Made by a program: the position numbers and the translations under genes. From contig JBAYSY010000002.1 of NCBI GenBank assembly GCA_041675885.1, positions 62,001-126,000 of the forward strand: a stretch of 64,000 bases of DNA, given 5' to 3'. Positions 52,461-61,599 of this stretch are shown one piece after another. Source of the DNA: JBAYSY01 sp041675885. Its GTDB lineage: Bacteria > Pseudomonadota > Alphaproteobacteria > Rhodobacterales > Rhodobacteraceae. The notes below the pieces were generated by a model. It made no database searches. It saw nothing but the letters and a program-made list of their open reading frames with translations, and had not been told where the DNA came from. Numbering within the stretch: position 1 is the first letter of the stretch; each line of letters begins with the position of its first letter.

Positions 52461-53390
52461 TCAGCCCCCCTTCGCCAGCGGGTGGTGGTCGTGGACCAGA
52501 CGGCGCAGCCGTTCTTCCAGCACATGGGTGTAGATTTCCGTGGTCGAGAGGTCGGCATGGCCCAGCATGGTCTGGATCGCCCGCAGGTCGGCGCCGCCCG
52601 CCAGCAGATGGGTGGCGAAGGCATGGCGCAGCACATGCGGCGTCACCCGCGCGGGGTCAAGCCCGGCCGCCGCGGCGATTTCGCGGATCAGCAGGTAGAA
52701 CCGCACCCTTGTCATGTGCCCGTCGGCGCCACGGCCGGGGAACAGGTGGCCCCGCCGCCCATCCGGCCCGGCATCGCGGGTGGAAAGCCAGCCGGCCAGC
52801 GCCGCGCGGGCGGGGTCCGACAGCGGCACCAGCCGCTCGCGCCCGCCCTTGCCGCGGATCAGGATCATGCGGGGATCGCCCCGGGCCGCCGCCACCGGCA
52901 GGCCGACGAGTTCCGACACCCGCATCCCCGTCGCGTAAAGCAGTTCCACGAGGCAGGTGTTGCGCAGCCGCTCGGCCTCGTTGCGGCCATGGCGGCGGGC
53001 GGCGTCCAGCAGCGCCTCGACCTCCTCCAGTGAAAGGGTCTTCGGCAGCGCCTTGCCGCGCGCCGGGCCGGTGATGCGCTGCGCCGGGTCGTCGGCGCGC
53101 CAGCCCTCGGCATGGGCGAAGCGGAAGAACTGGCGGATCGACGACAGCCGCCGGGCGCGGGTGGCGGGGGAAAGCCCGCGATCGGCGCAGGTGGTCAGAT
53201 AGTCCTCGATCCCGGTGCGGTCGATACTGGCAAGGTTGCCGCCGCGCCGCGCCAGCCAGCCGACGAAATCCTTGAGATCGCGCCCGTAGCCCAGCAGCGT
53301 GTTGCGCGCCGCCCCGGCCTCGGCCGCCTGCGCCTCCAGGAAGGCGGCGATTCGCCCGGCCATCGCGCTTTCGGCCGCTGCCCTGGTCAT
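52461..53390 (-). CDS. xerD: Site-specific tyrosine recombinase XerD
   Basis: A 309-residue tyrosine recombinase that resolves chromosome dimers at dif with XerC. It has an N-terminal SAM-like domain (about 12-95) and the catalytic residues Arg157 (T-G-M-R-V-S-E-L), Lys181, His252-x-x-Arg255 (H-V-L-R-H-A-F-A-T-H), His278 and Tyr287 (S-T-T-E-I-Y-T-H-V). The full set is present, so it should be active. It is called XerD rather than XerC by overall motif likeness. Confidence 0.9.
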   Translation of the reverse strand: MTRAAAESAMAGRIAAFLEAQAAEAGAARNTLLGYGRDLKDFVGWLARRGGNLASIDRTGIEDYLTTCADRGLSPATRARRLSSIRQFFRFAHAEGWRADDPAQRITGPARGKALPKTLSLEEVEALLDAARRHGRNEAERLRNTCLVELLYATGMRVSELVGLPVAAARGDPRMILIRGKGGRERLVPLSDPARAALAGWLSTRDAGPDGRRGHLFPGRGADGHMTRVRFYLLIREIAAAAGLDPARVTPHVLRHAFATHLLAGGADLRAIQTMLGHADLSTTEIYTHVLEERLRRLVHDHHPLAKGG

Positions 53391-53434
53391 GCCCGCATCT
53401 CCTGGCGCGCCCGGCCCCGGTGCCCCCGCCCGCC

Positions 53435-53884
53435 TCAGTTGCTGCGCCGGGCGGGGCGGAAGGGCAGGGGGGCGACGGGGATCCCGTCCTCGATCAGGCG
53501 GCGGGCCTCATCGGCGCGGGCCTCGCCGTGGATCGAGCGTTCGGGCGCGTGCCCCTCATGGATGCGCCTTGCCTCGGCGGCGAAGGACAGGCCGACATAT
53601 TCGGAATTGGCCTCGACCTCGCGCCGGAGCGCGGCAAGCGCGGCCTCGCGTTCATTCGCGGGGGCGGAAAGCGGCCCGGCGGGTGCGGGGTCCGGTGCGG
53701 GGGCGCCAGCGGTTTCAGGGGCGGCGGCGACGGCAGGGGCCATCAGCGCCTTTTCGACCCGCGCGTTGCCGCATTCGGGGCAGGTGACATGCCCGGCGGC
53801 CGCAAGCCGGTCATAGGCGGCGGCGGACTGGAACCAGCTTTCAAAGCCGTGCCCGTCGGCACATCTGAGACTGTAGCGGATCAT
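53435..53884 (-). CDS. DUF1178 family protein
   Basis: A 149-residue protein with a zinc-type knuckle at the start (L-R-C-A-D-G-H-G-F-E-S-W-F and C-P-E-C-G) and Y-V-G-L-S-F-A-A-E-A-R-R-I-H-E-G in the C-terminal half. This is the DUF1178 pattern; the function is not known. A proline and alanine-rich linker separates the two parts. ATG 53884. Confidence 0.88.
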   Translation of the reverse strand: MIRYSLRCADGHGFESWFQSAAAYDRLAAAGHVTCPECGNARVEKALMAPAVAAAPETAGAPAPDPAPAGPLSAPANEREAALAALRREVEANSEYVGLSFAAEARRIHEGHAPERSIHGEARADEARRLIEDGIPVAPLPFRPARRSN

Positions 53885-53986
53885 GGCAAGCCTTCCCGAA
53901 CCCTGTCCGACAGATAGCGTATCGACGGGCGGATTCAAGCGCCCCGCCCTGGATCGGGCGCCCGTCGGCCCGGCCGCCCGCAAGCG

Positions 53987-54442
53987 TCAGGCCCGGACCG
54001 CCGCCGGATCGAACCCGGCGATCAGGGCGCGCAGTTCGGGTTCCTCGACCATTCCGGCCGCCTTCACCGGCGACATCCAGCGGCGGCGGCGTTCCGCGCG
54101 TTCGGGGAATTCGCGGGCCAGCGCGCGGACCTCGACCGGATAGACCTCGACCGTGCAGGGCAGATCCGTGCTGCGGTCCTTGAGGTAGGAATAATTGCCG
54201 ATGCAGACCGGGGTGACGCGGCCCTCGACCCCGGCTTCTTCCCAGGCCTCGACCGCTGCCGCCTCGTACCCGGTGCGGCCCTCCATCGGCCAGCCCTTGG
54301 GGATCACCCAGCGCCTTGTGTCGCGGCTGGTGATCAGCAGCACCTCCACCCCGCCGCACTGGCGCCGCCAGCACAGTGCCGCGTGCTGGGTGTGGCTGTC
54401 GTTCCTGTCGATGTCCCTTGTCCTGATCGGGGTCGCGTTCAT
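53987..54442 (-). CDS. Nudix hydrolase
   Basis: A 151-residue Nudix protein. The Nudix box region reads P-K-G-W-P-M-E-G-R-T-G-Y-E-A-A-A-V-E-A-W-E-E-A-G-V, similar to alphaproteobacterial diphosphoinositol/diadenosine polyphosphate hydrolases. The glutamate pair for metal is present; the usual R before E is V here. It lies 102 nt upstream of the DUF1178 gene (minus direction). Confidence 0.87.
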   Translation of the reverse strand: MNATPIRTRDIDRNDSHTQHAALCWRRQCGGVEVLLITSRDTRRWVIPKGWPMEGRTGYEAAAVEAWEEAGVEGRVTPVCIGNYSYLKDRSTDLPCTVEVYPVEVRALAREFPERAERRRRWMSPVKAAGMVEEPELRALIAGFDPAAVRA

Positions 54443-54857
54443 GCCTGTGGTCCGCCTCTGGTTGCCACCCCGGACGGGCGGCGATTTTTGCTAGCGATAA
54501 CATGTCTCTGCCCGGAATTCCAGTGATCCGCGATGACGCCTGCGCGAGCGGGGCCGAATGTTGCATATAAATCGTGTAAATTACCCGCAACCGCCGCGAA
54601 CCCGGGATTGCCGATCATGCGCCCCGCCCCGCCCCCCCGGTTTCGCCGCCCGCTTCTTGCCGCGCGTGCATCCGTTCTGCGCCTGGCCGGCAAAGGAGCA
54701 CGGTTTCGGGCCGGGCCGGACCTTCAACAAGGTGCCGATTGACGGCGCGGGCGATCCGGTGGCAGTCTGGGCGCAACAACCGCGCCAACCGCCGGGCCGC
54801 TCACCGCCCGGACCGGGCCGCTTCCGGCCCGCCCTGATTCTGGAATACCCACCCCGA
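54443..54857. other. Divergent intergenic region Nudix / thpR
   Basis: About 415 bases. An AT-rich stretch at about 54556-54592 (GCATATAAATCGTGTAAATT) could hold promoters on either strand; on the minus strand TATATG and an upstream TTGCGG are poorly spaced. Frames that stay open here have no similarity I recognise and are best left as non-coding. Confidence 0.4.
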
Positions 54858-55406
54858 ATGATCCGCGCCTTCGTCGCCCTGCCGCTCCCCGAGGAGACGC
54901 GTGCCCGCCTTGCGGTGGTGCAGCACCTGTTGCCGCTGCCGCGCCGGGTGGAGCCGGAGAACCTGCACATCACGCTGGCTTTCCTGGGCGAACACCCCCC
55001 GGCGCAACTGGAAGACCTGCACGACGAACTCTCGACCCTGCGCCAGCCGGGGTTCGGGGTCGCCTTCGCCGGGCTGGGCACCTTCGGCGGCGATGCGCCG
55101 CGTCTTGTCCACACGGCGGTGGCGATGAGCGAACCCTTGACCCGGCTGCAACGCAAGGTGGCACAGGCGGCGCGGGCGGTGGGGATCACGCTGAAGGCAC
55201 GGCGCTTCATGCCGCATGTGACGCTGGCGCGGTTCCGCCCGGAGGAGGCCGACCTCGCCCGCCTCGCCCCCGCGGTGGCCGCGGGCGTGGGCCCGCTGCC
55301 CGGCTTCACCGCCAGCCGTTTCGCGCTCTACCGCTCCGACCTGACCCGGCACGGGCCGCAATACGCGGAACTGACCTCCTACCCGCTGGGAGTCCCGGAG
55401 GGTTGA
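54858..55406 (+). CDS. thpR: RNA 2',3'-cyclic phosphodiesterase (LigT/ThpR)
   Basis: A 182-residue 2H phosphoesterase. Two H-x-T-x motifs, H-I-T-L-A-F-L-G-E and H-V-T-L-A-R-F, define the catalytic site. ATG 54858 begins M-I-R-A-F-V-A-L-P-L-P-E-E, typical of the family; upstream frame extension has no similarity. It ends 4 nt before the convergent dehydratase gene. Confidence 0.92.
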   Translation: MIRAFVALPLPEETRARLAVVQHLLPLPRRVEPENLHITLAFLGEHPPAQLEDLHDELSTLRQPGFGVAFAGLGTFGGDAPRLVHTAVAMSEPLTRLQRKVAQAARAVGITLKARRFMPHVTLARFRPEEADLARLAPAVAAGVGPLPGFTASRFALYRSDLTRHGPQYAELTSYPLGVPEG

Positions 55407-55410
55407 CCCG

Positions 55411-56391
55411 TCACGCCTCCGGCACGCCCCCGGCCAGCACCTGCGCGAACATGTCGGCGTCGATATTGCCGCCCGACAGGATCACCCCGGCCTCGCGCCC
55501 GGCAAGGCTGTCGCGCTCGGCCATCAGCGCGGCCAGCGCCGCCGCCCCCGCGCCTTCGGCAAGGTTGTGGGTGTCGCGGTAGAAGACCCGGATCGCCTCG
55601 GCGATCTGCGCCTCGCTGACGCTGACGATCCGCTCGGCGCCGCGGGCGAAGATCGCCACCGCCTCGGGCACCGGCACCCGCACCGCCATGCCGTCGGCGA
55701 AGGTGCGGGCGCTTTCGGTCTTGACCGCGCGGCCCGCCCGCGCCGAAAGCATCGCCCCCGGCGCGCGTTCGCTGACCACGCCGACCACCCTGGTCTTCAG
55801 CCCCAGCGCGTCGCGCGCGGCGATCACCCCGCAGATGCCCGAGCCGCAGCCGATCGGGACATAGACCGTATCGAGGTCGGGCTTTTCGGTGAACATCTCG
55901 AACCCGTAGCTCGCCACGCCCCGCACCAGTTCGCGGTCGAAGGGCGGTACGCGGAACAGCCCCTCGGCCTCGGCCACCCGGATCGCCTCGTCCTTGGCGG
56001 CGTCGAAATCCGCGCCGAACTCGCGCAGTTCCGCGCCGAAGCCGCGCATGGCTTCGTTCTTCTCGACCGAATTGCCGTAGGGGACGTAGATCACCGCCCG
56101 CATCCCGGCGGCGACCGCGGCGCGGGCCTGCGACTGGCCGTGGTTGCCCCGGGTGGCGGTGATGATTCCGGGGCAGCCGGGTTCGGTCCGTTTCAGCCAG
56201 TCGATGAAGGTCATGCCGCCGCGCACCTTGAAGGCGCCGGTGGGCCCGTGGTTCTCGTGCTTGACCCAGACCCTGACGCCGGTGCGCGCCTCCAGGAGCG
56301 GCCAGGCGTAAAGCGGTGTCGGCGCCATGTGGCGATGGACCAGCGCGGTTGCCGCCTCCAGTTCGCCCCGTGTGAATTGCGGTTGCGCCAT
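55411..56391 (-). CDS. PLP-dependent threonine/serine dehydratase family protein
   Basis: A 326-residue fold-type II PLP enzyme. The lysine is in T-G-A-F-K-V-R-G-G, the phosphate-binding loop in G-C-G-S-G-I-C-G and the ring-binding S-G-G-N near the end. This is the threonine ammonia-lyase group without an ACT regulatory domain, so probably catabolic. Relatives act on threonine, serine or 3-hydroxyaspartate; substrate not assigned. ATG 56391. Confidence 0.85.
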   Translation of the reverse strand: MAQPQFTRGELEAATALVHRHMAPTPLYAWPLLEARTGVRVWVKHENHGPTGAFKVRGGMTFIDWLKRTEPGCPGIITATRGNHGQSQARAAVAAGMRAVIYVPYGNSVEKNEAMRGFGAELREFGADFDAAKDEAIRVAEAEGLFRVPPFDRELVRGVASYGFEMFTEKPDLDTVYVPIGCGSGICGVIAARDALGLKTRVVGVVSERAPGAMLSARAGRAVKTESARTFADGMAVRVPVPEAVAIFARGAERIVSVSEAQIAEAIRVFYRDTHNLAEGAGAAALAALMAERDSLAGREAGVILSGGNIDADMFAQVLAGGVPEA

Positions 56392-56481
56392 CGCTGAACC
56401 TCTTGTGCCTGTTACCGAAGCGCAGCAGACCCCGCCCGCCGGTCCGGGTCAACCCCGGCGCTGCGCCCGTGGCGAGGGCGC

Positions 56482-56653
56482 AGGGGGGCCGTCTGCCCCC
56501 CTCTTGGCCTGCGGCCAATTGTTCGCCGCTGAAAACCTGCCACTGGCAGCTTTTCCGGGCGCGGCTCACCCCCGAGGATATTTTCATCACGGTGAAGAAC
56601 ATGAAGCGCCCTCTTGTGCTTCACCGTGAAAGAAATATCCCCGCCGGAGGCTT
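56482..56653 (-). repeat. F2 3'-end repeat, full copy 2 (after the thioesterase gene)
   Basis: On the minus strand, directly after the thioesterase stop: CCTCCGGCGGGGATATTTC, facing TTTCACGGTGAA and TTCACCGTGA (23-nt spacer), ATATCCTCGGGGG-type block, a hairpin around CTGCC-ACT-GGCAG (plus-strand reading) and finally a G/C stem-loop (AGGGGGGC-CGTCT-GCCCCCCT at 56482-56502). Block order matches 17099-17231 read on the plus strand; the hairpin covaries with GGAACCTTCC-ACT-GGAAGGTTCC at 17061. Confidence 0.7.
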
Positions 56654-56661
56654 CCGAGGTA

Positions 56662-57156
56662 TCAACCTGCGCCGCCGTCGAGGATGATGCAGGTGGTCGA
56701 GCCGGTCGCATAAAGCCGCCCGTCCCCGACCCCGCGCAGGCTGGCCTCGGCCAGCGCCGTCGTCCGCCCGGCGTGGGAGACGGTGGCGACCGCCGCGACC
56801 TCCACCCCCACAGGCAGGGCGCGGGCGATGTTCACCTTGTATTCCAGCGTCGTATACCAGCGCCCCTTCGGCACCACGGTCATCACCGCGCAGCCCAGCG
56901 CGGAATCGAGGATCGTGCCGTACCAGCCGCCGTGCACCGTTCCCATCGGGTTCGAGTGTTGAAAGGCGGCGGCGCCGCGGAACTCGACCCGGCCTTCCTC
57001 CACCCCGGTCAGGCGGAAATCCATCACCCCGGTGATCGGCGGGCCGGAGAAGCGGCCCGCCAGCATCTCCCGCAGGAAATCCAGCCCCGACATCGACAGC
57101 AGCGTGGCGCGGTCGGGCAGTTCCTCGGGGGTGCGGGCGATACGGGGCTCGGTCAT
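56662..57156 (-). CDS. PaaI-type hot-dog thioesterase
   Basis: A 164-residue hot-dog protein. It contains N-P-M-G-T-V-H-G-G-W-Y-G-T-I-L-D-S-A-L-G-C-A with the catalytic Asp/Asn region, and the Y-T-T-L-E-Y-K-V-N-I-A-R-A-L strand. PaaI-type thioesterases cleave aromatic or acyl-CoA. Substrate unknown. ATG 57156. Confidence 0.86.
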   Translation of the reverse strand: MTEPRIARTPEELPDRATLLSMSGLDFLREMLAGRFSGPPITGVMDFRLTGVEEGRVEFRGAAAFQHSNPMGTVHGGWYGTILDSALGCAVMTVVPKGRWYTTLEYKVNIARALPVGVEVAAVATVSHAGRTTALAEASLRGVGDGRLYATGSTTCIILDGGAG

Positions 57157-57226
57157 CGGGCGTCTCCTGCGGTTTCCGACCTGAGTGTTCGCCCGTGCGC
57201 CCGGGACTGTCCAGCGCGCCCTTGCG

Positions 57227-58654
57227 TCACATCGCGGCAAGCCCGGGCGGGGGGCGCCGCCCCGGCCAGTCGGTCGCCCGGTGCCAGCCCTGCCCGAGTT
57301 GCAGCAAGGCCCGGTCGGCCCCGCGCGGGCCGATCAACTGCATCCCCATCGGCAGCCCCTCCGCCCCGAAGCCGGCAGGCAGCGCCAGCGCGGGCAGGCC
57401 GATCAGGCTTGCGGGCACCACGACCTCCATCCAGCGGTGATAGGTATCCATGGTGCGGCCCGCCACCGCCTCGGGCCAACGCCACTCTTTCGGGAAGGGC
57501 CAGACCTGCGCCGCGGGCAGCACCAGCGCGTCGTAGCGCGCGAACAGCCCGGCCGCCCTGGTGAACCACTCTGACCGCAGCACCGAGGCGCGATGGACCT
57601 CCATCGCCGAGAGCGCCAGCCCGCGTTCGATCTCCCAGATCGCCTCGGGCTTGAGCAGCGCCCGTTTCGCCGGATCGTCGTAGAGGAGAGACAGCCGCGC
57701 CGCCACCGCCCATGACCGCAAGGTGGTCCATGATTGCCAGAGCCGTTCGGCGGGAAAGGGCGGCGCCACCGGCTCCACCGTGACGCCCATCTCCTCGAAC
57801 ACCCGCAGCGCCCCGGCGCAGAGGTCGGTTATGCCGGACTCCATGGCGTAAGCCCCGCCCCAGTCGCCCAGCCAGCCGATCCGCTTGCCGCGCAGCTCCA
57901 CATCCAGCCCCCCGGCGAATGAAGGCTCCGCCGCCAGCCCGTGCGGGTCGCGTGCATCGGGAACGGCAAGCACATCGAGCAGCCGCGCCATGTCCTCGAC
58001 AGTGCGCCCCATCGGCCCGTCGGTCGCCAGCTGGTGCAGGAAGGTGTCGCCCGCCGGGTCCGAGGGCACGCGGCCGTAGCTTGGCCGGAAGCCGTAGACG
58101 TTGCAGAAGGCGGCGGGGTTGCGCAGGCTTCCCATCATGTCCGAACCATCGGCCACCGGCAGCAGCCGCGCCGCCAGCGCCGCCGCCGCGCCGCCCGACG
58201 ACCCCCCGGCGCTGCGCCCGGGGTCGTAGGGGTTGCCGGTCGCGCCATGCACCGGGTTGAACGTGTGCGAGCCCAGGCCGAACTCCGGCACATTGGTCTT
58301 GCCGATCAGGATCGCGCCCGCCGCCCGCAGCCGGGCGGGCAGCATCTCGTCCGCCGCGGGGACGAACCCGGCAAGGCCCGGATAGCCCCATGTGCTGCGG
58401 ATGCCCGCGACCGCCTGCAAATCCTTGACCGCGAAGGGCAGCCCGTGCAGCCAGCCCCGGCGCGGCGCCGCCTGCGCCGCCCGCGCCTCGGCCATCAACC
58501 CGTCGCGGTCGCGCAGCGCCACCACCGCGTTGATCGCCGGGTTCACCGCCTCGATCCGGTCGAGGAAGGCTTCCATCACCTCGGGGACCGACACGTCCCC
58601 GCCTGCAAGCGCCGCCGACAGCGCCGAGGCCGAAAGCCCGGTCAGATCATCCAT
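57227..58654 (-). CDS. Amidase (amidase signature family)
   Basis: A 475-residue Ser-cisSer-Lys amidase. Lys77 is in P-F-A-V-K-D-L, cis-Ser about 152 in G-G-S-S-G-G, and the nucleophile about Ser176 in D-G-S-D-M-M-G-S-L-R-N-P. The M-M pair replaces T-G in the classical motif, a variant seen in a subgroup. The substrate is not clear. It follows potD after a repeat-bearing gap, so co-expression with the polyamine transporter is possible. Confidence 0.9.
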   Translation of the reverse strand: MDDLTGLSASALSAALAGGDVSVPEVMEAFLDRIEAVNPAINAVVALRDRDGLMAEARAAQAAPRRGWLHGLPFAVKDLQAVAGIRSTWGYPGLAGFVPAADEMLPARLRAAGAILIGKTNVPEFGLGSHTFNPVHGATGNPYDPGRSAGGSSGGAAAALAARLLPVADGSDMMGSLRNPAAFCNVYGFRPSYGRVPSDPAGDTFLHQLATDGPMGRTVEDMARLLDVLAVPDARDPHGLAAEPSFAGGLDVELRGKRIGWLGDWGGAYAMESGITDLCAGALRVFEEMGVTVEPVAPPFPAERLWQSWTTLRSWAVAARLSLLYDDPAKRALLKPEAIWEIERGLALSAMEVHRASVLRSEWFTRAAGLFARYDALVLPAAQVWPFPKEWRWPEAVAGRTMDTYHRWMEVVVPASLIGLPALALPAGFGAEGLPMGMQLIGPRGADRALLQLGQGWHRATDWPGRRPPPGLAAM

Positions 58655-58771
58655 GCCTGCCCATCACCTTCTTCTGTCCGGAAATATCCTCGGGGGGGGT
58701 TCTCAGGGGGGGGCGAGGGCCCCCCTGAGGCGGGGGGCCGGGGGCAGCCGCCCCCGGCGCCTCCCCCAGGA
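58655..58771 (-). repeat. F2-type motif and hairpins between potD and the amidase
   Basis: On the minus strand after potD: GC hairpins (GGCGCCGGGGGCGG..., CCTCAGGGGGGCCC), then CCCCCGAGGATATTTCC-GGACAGAAGAAGG, ending at the amidase start. The motif also precedes ilvN (24904). The AGAAGG likely serves as ribosome site for the amidase. Confidence 0.6.
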
Positions 58772-59794
58772 TCAGCTCTGCAACTCGGTCCAGATCCGCG
58801 TGTAGATCTCGTTCGCCGCCGGCGAGCAGGCCGGGGTGAACTGGCCCGCGCCGAGCAGTTCGGCGGGGATCGACAGTTCGGGCGCGCCCTGCATCTCCTC
58901 GGGCAGGAACTCTTCGGACCCGGCGATCCCGTTCGAATAGCGCGCGAAGGCCGAGATCAGCGCGGCGTTCTCGGGCTCCATCACGAAGTTGAGAAAGGTC
59001 TTCGCCTCCTCGACATTGCGCGCGTCCGACAGGATTCCGGCCGCATCCATCCAGATCGGGAAACCTTCGCGCGGATAGCCGTAAACCACGTCCTCGTTGA
59101 GCAGCCGCGCCCGCATGGTCGTGCCGTTCCAGACCATGCTGGCCGCCACGTCGTTGTTCGCAAGCCGCTCGGTCATGCCGTAGTCCATCGACATCCAGTG
59201 CGGCTTGGCGGCCATCAGCACGTCGCGGACCCGGCGCAGCACCTCCATGTCCTCGGTGCAGGGCTCGCCGCCGACATACATGATCGCCATCGACATCACG
59301 TCGCCCATCTCGGGCACGACGTTGATGCGCCCCTGAAGTTCCGGCGGCGGGTTCAGCCAGTTGTCCGAGGTGTGCGGGTCGCCGCCATAGACCGACCTGT
59401 TCACCGCCACCCCGGTGGTGCCCCATTGCCACGGGATGGTGTGGCGCGGCGCCGGATCCCAGTCCACCTCCACCCATTCGGGCGAGATATTGGCCATATT
59501 GGGCAGTTCGGCGGGGTCAAGCGGCAGCAGCAGACCCTTTTCCACATAGATCTGCACGAAGGTGTTCGAGGGCACCACGATGTCATAGCCGTGCCCGCCC
59601 GCCTCGATCTTGGCCAGCGCGGTGTCGTTGCTGTCGTAGTCGGTCACGGTGACGCGGATGCCGGTTTCGGCCTCGAACTTCGAGATCAGCTCGGGCGAGG
59701 TGTAGTTGCCCCAGTTGAAGATGTGCAGTTCCTGCGCCTGCGCCAGCCCGGCACCCGCAAAGGTCAGGGCGGTGGCCATCATCAGTCGTTTCAT
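58772..59794 (-). CDS. potD: Polyamine ABC transporter substrate-binding protein (PotD type)
   Basis: A 340-residue periplasmic binding protein with a signal peptide ending A-Q-A-Q. It begins E-L-H-I-F-N-W-G-N-Y-T-S-P-E, typical of spermidine/putrescine binders. The C-terminal part has P-E-N-A-A-L-I-S-A-F-A-R-Y-S. Ligand not proven; similar proteins bind spermidine or putrescine. It is last in the pot operon. ATG 59794 has a GGAG upstream. Confidence 0.88.
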   Translation of the reverse strand: MKRLMMATALTFAGAGLAQAQELHIFNWGNYTSPELISKFEAETGIRVTVTDYDSNDTALAKIEAGGHGYDIVVPSNTFVQIYVEKGLLLPLDPAELPNMANISPEWVEVDWDPAPRHTIPWQWGTTGVAVNRSVYGGDPHTSDNWLNPPPELQGRINVVPEMGDVMSMAIMYVGGEPCTEDMEVLRRVRDVLMAAKPHWMSMDYGMTERLANNDVAASMVWNGTTMRARLLNEDVVYGYPREGFPIWMDAAGILSDARNVEEAKTFLNFVMEPENAALISAFARYSNGIAGSEEFLPEEMQGAPELSIPAELLGAGQFTPACSPAANEIYTRIWTELQS

Positions 59795-59839
59795 CGTCGT
59801 CTCCTTGTTGGTCCGTTCGGGGTCGGTGGATTGCGGGGT

Positions 59840-60640
59840 TCAGCTCCGCTTCCGGCCAAGCAGGAAGAAGGCCGTCAGCAGCAGCACGGTAAGCGCAAGC
59901 AGCGCGGTCGAGATCGCGTTCACCTCGGGCGTGATCGCCCGGCGCATCTGGCCCAGCATATAGGTCGGCAGCGTGTCCTGTCCCGCGGTCTTGACGAATT
60001 CGGTGATGATCACGTCGTCGAGCGAGATGACGAAGGCCAGCATCGCCCCGGCCGCGATCCCCGGCGCCATCATCGGCAGGGTGACGCGCCGGAAGGTCCG
60101 CCAGGGCGAGGCGTAGAGGTCCGCCGCCGCGGTCTCCAGCGAATTGTCCATCCCCTCCAGCCGGGCGCGGATCGGCAGATAGGCAAACGGGATGCAGAAG
60201 GCCGAATGGGCAAGGATCAGGTAGCCCAGCCCGGTATAGCCGGTCGCCACCCGGACGCCGGCGAAGACAATGAGCAGCGCGACGGCGGTGACGATCTCGG
60301 GCACCATCAGCGGCTGGTTGATCATCACGTAGATCATGGTCTGGCCCCTGAACCGCCCGCGCCGCGTGGTGCCGAGCGCGGCCATGGTGGCAAGCGTGGT
60401 CGCCACCGCCGAAGCCGAGGTGGCGATGATCAGCGAACGGATCGTCGCCTCCTGCACCGCGCGGTTCTCCCAGGCCGCCAGATACCAGCGGAACGAGAAC
60501 CCGCCCCAGACGGTGATCGAATTGGCGGCGTTGAAGGAATAGGCCACCAGCGTGACGATGGGCGCATAAAGCGCCACGAAGACCGCCACGGCGATCAGGC
60601 CGAAGCCGGGCAGCGCGGTGACGGAGAAGGGCCTAGCCAT
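59840..60640 (-). CDS. potC: Polyamine ABC transporter permease (PotC type)
   Basis: A 266-residue permease with six membrane segments and the EAA motif L-E-T-A-A-A-D-L-Y-A-S-P-W-R-T-F-R-R-V-T-L-P. It overlaps potB by 8 nt. The ATG at 60640 is the likely start. Third gene of the transport operon. Confidence 0.9.
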   Translation of the reverse strand: MARPFSVTALPGFGLIAVAVFVALYAPIVTLVAYSFNAANSITVWGGFSFRWYLAAWENRAVQEATIRSLIIATSASAVATTLATMAALGTTRRGRFRGQTMIYVMINQPLMVPEIVTAVALLIVFAGVRVATGYTGLGYLILAHSAFCIPFAYLPIRARLEGMDNSLETAAADLYASPWRTFRRVTLPMMAPGIAAGAMLAFVISLDDVIITEFVKTAGQDTLPTYMLGQMRRAITPEVNAISTALLALTVLLLTAFFLLGRKRS

Positions 60641-61595
60641 GCGGGCTCCCCCCTCCGGCCCGGTTCATGGCCCGGACATAGAACAGCAGCGCCACCAGCA
60701 CGATCAGCAGCAGCATCATGGAAAGCGCGGCACCCAGCGGCCAGTTGCGGCCCTGCCCGAACTGCAATTCGATGAAATTCCCGATCATCATGTTGCGCCC
60801 GCCGCCGAGGATGCGCGGCGTCACATAGGCCCCGAGCGAGGGCACGAACACCAGGATCGAGCCCGCCACGATCCCCGGCCGCACGATGGGCAGGATCACC
60901 CGGCGCAGCACCCGCCAGCGGTCGGCGTAAAGGTCGTAGCCCGCCTCCAGCAGCCGCATGTCGAAACGGTCGATGGCGGCGAACAGCGGCAGCACCATCA
61001 GCGGCAGATAGACATAGGCCATGCCGATCAGCACCGCGGTGTCGGTGTAAAGGATCTGGATCGGCCGCTCGATCAGCCCGATGCCGATCAGGATCGAGTT
61101 CAGGATGCCCTCGTTGCGGATCACCTCGTTGATCGCGAAGGTGCGGATCAAGAGGTTGGTCCAGAACGGAATGGTGATGAGGAACAGCCACATCGCCCGC
61201 CGCGACGGCGGCCGCGTGGCGATGAACCATGCGGTCGGGAAACCGACGGCGAAGGTGATCGCCGTGGTCAGGATCGAGAGCCTGACCGAGCGCCACAGGA
61301 TCGTGACATGGGCATCGGCCATGCTGACCGTGCCGTCGAAGATGTCGCGCTGGAAGAAGACCCGGAACCAGCCCTCGGTCGAGAACACCCAGCGCACGCC
61401 GCCGTAATCCCCGGGCGTCAGAAAGGAATAGACCGCCATCACCGCCAGCGGCCCCGAGGCGGCGATCAGCAGGATGAACAGTGCGGGGGCCGACAGCAGC
61501 CAGCCGTTGCGGATCTGCCGGGCGCGGATCGGGTCGGGTGCCTGTCCGGGGCGGTCCGGCGGCATCGGCCCTGGCGCGGGTGTCGGCGTCGCCAT
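60633..61595 (-). CDS. potB: Polyamine ABC transporter permease (PotB type)
   Basis: A 320-residue permease with about six membrane segments and the EAA-like region E-A-G-Y-D-L-Y-A-D-R-W-R-V-L-R-R-V-I-L-P. The proline-rich N-terminus (T-P-T-P-A-P-G-P-M-P-P-D-R-P-G-Q) is unusual but cytoplasmic. ATG 61595 follows potA after 4 nt. Confidence 0.9.
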   Translation of the reverse strand: MATPTPAPGPMPPDRPGQAPDPIRARQIRNGWLLSAPALFILLIAASGPLAVMAVYSFLTPGDYGGVRWVFSTEGWFRVFFQRDIFDGTVSMADAHVTILWRSVRLSILTTAITFAVGFPTAWFIATRPPSRRAMWLFLITIPFWTNLLIRTFAINEVIRNEGILNSILIGIGLIERPIQILYTDTAVLIGMAYVYLPLMVLPLFAAIDRFDMRLLEAGYDLYADRWRVLRRVILPIVRPGIVAGSILVFVPSLGAYVTPRILGGGRNMMIGNFIELQFGQGRNWPLGAALSMMLLLIVLVALLFYVRAMNRAGGGSPHG

Positions 61596-61599
61596 CTGC

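Noticed and set aside
52461..53390. xerD as a phage or island integrase
   Set aside because: Size, motifs and lack of adjacent att-like repeats or mobile genes fit the housekeeping recombinase.
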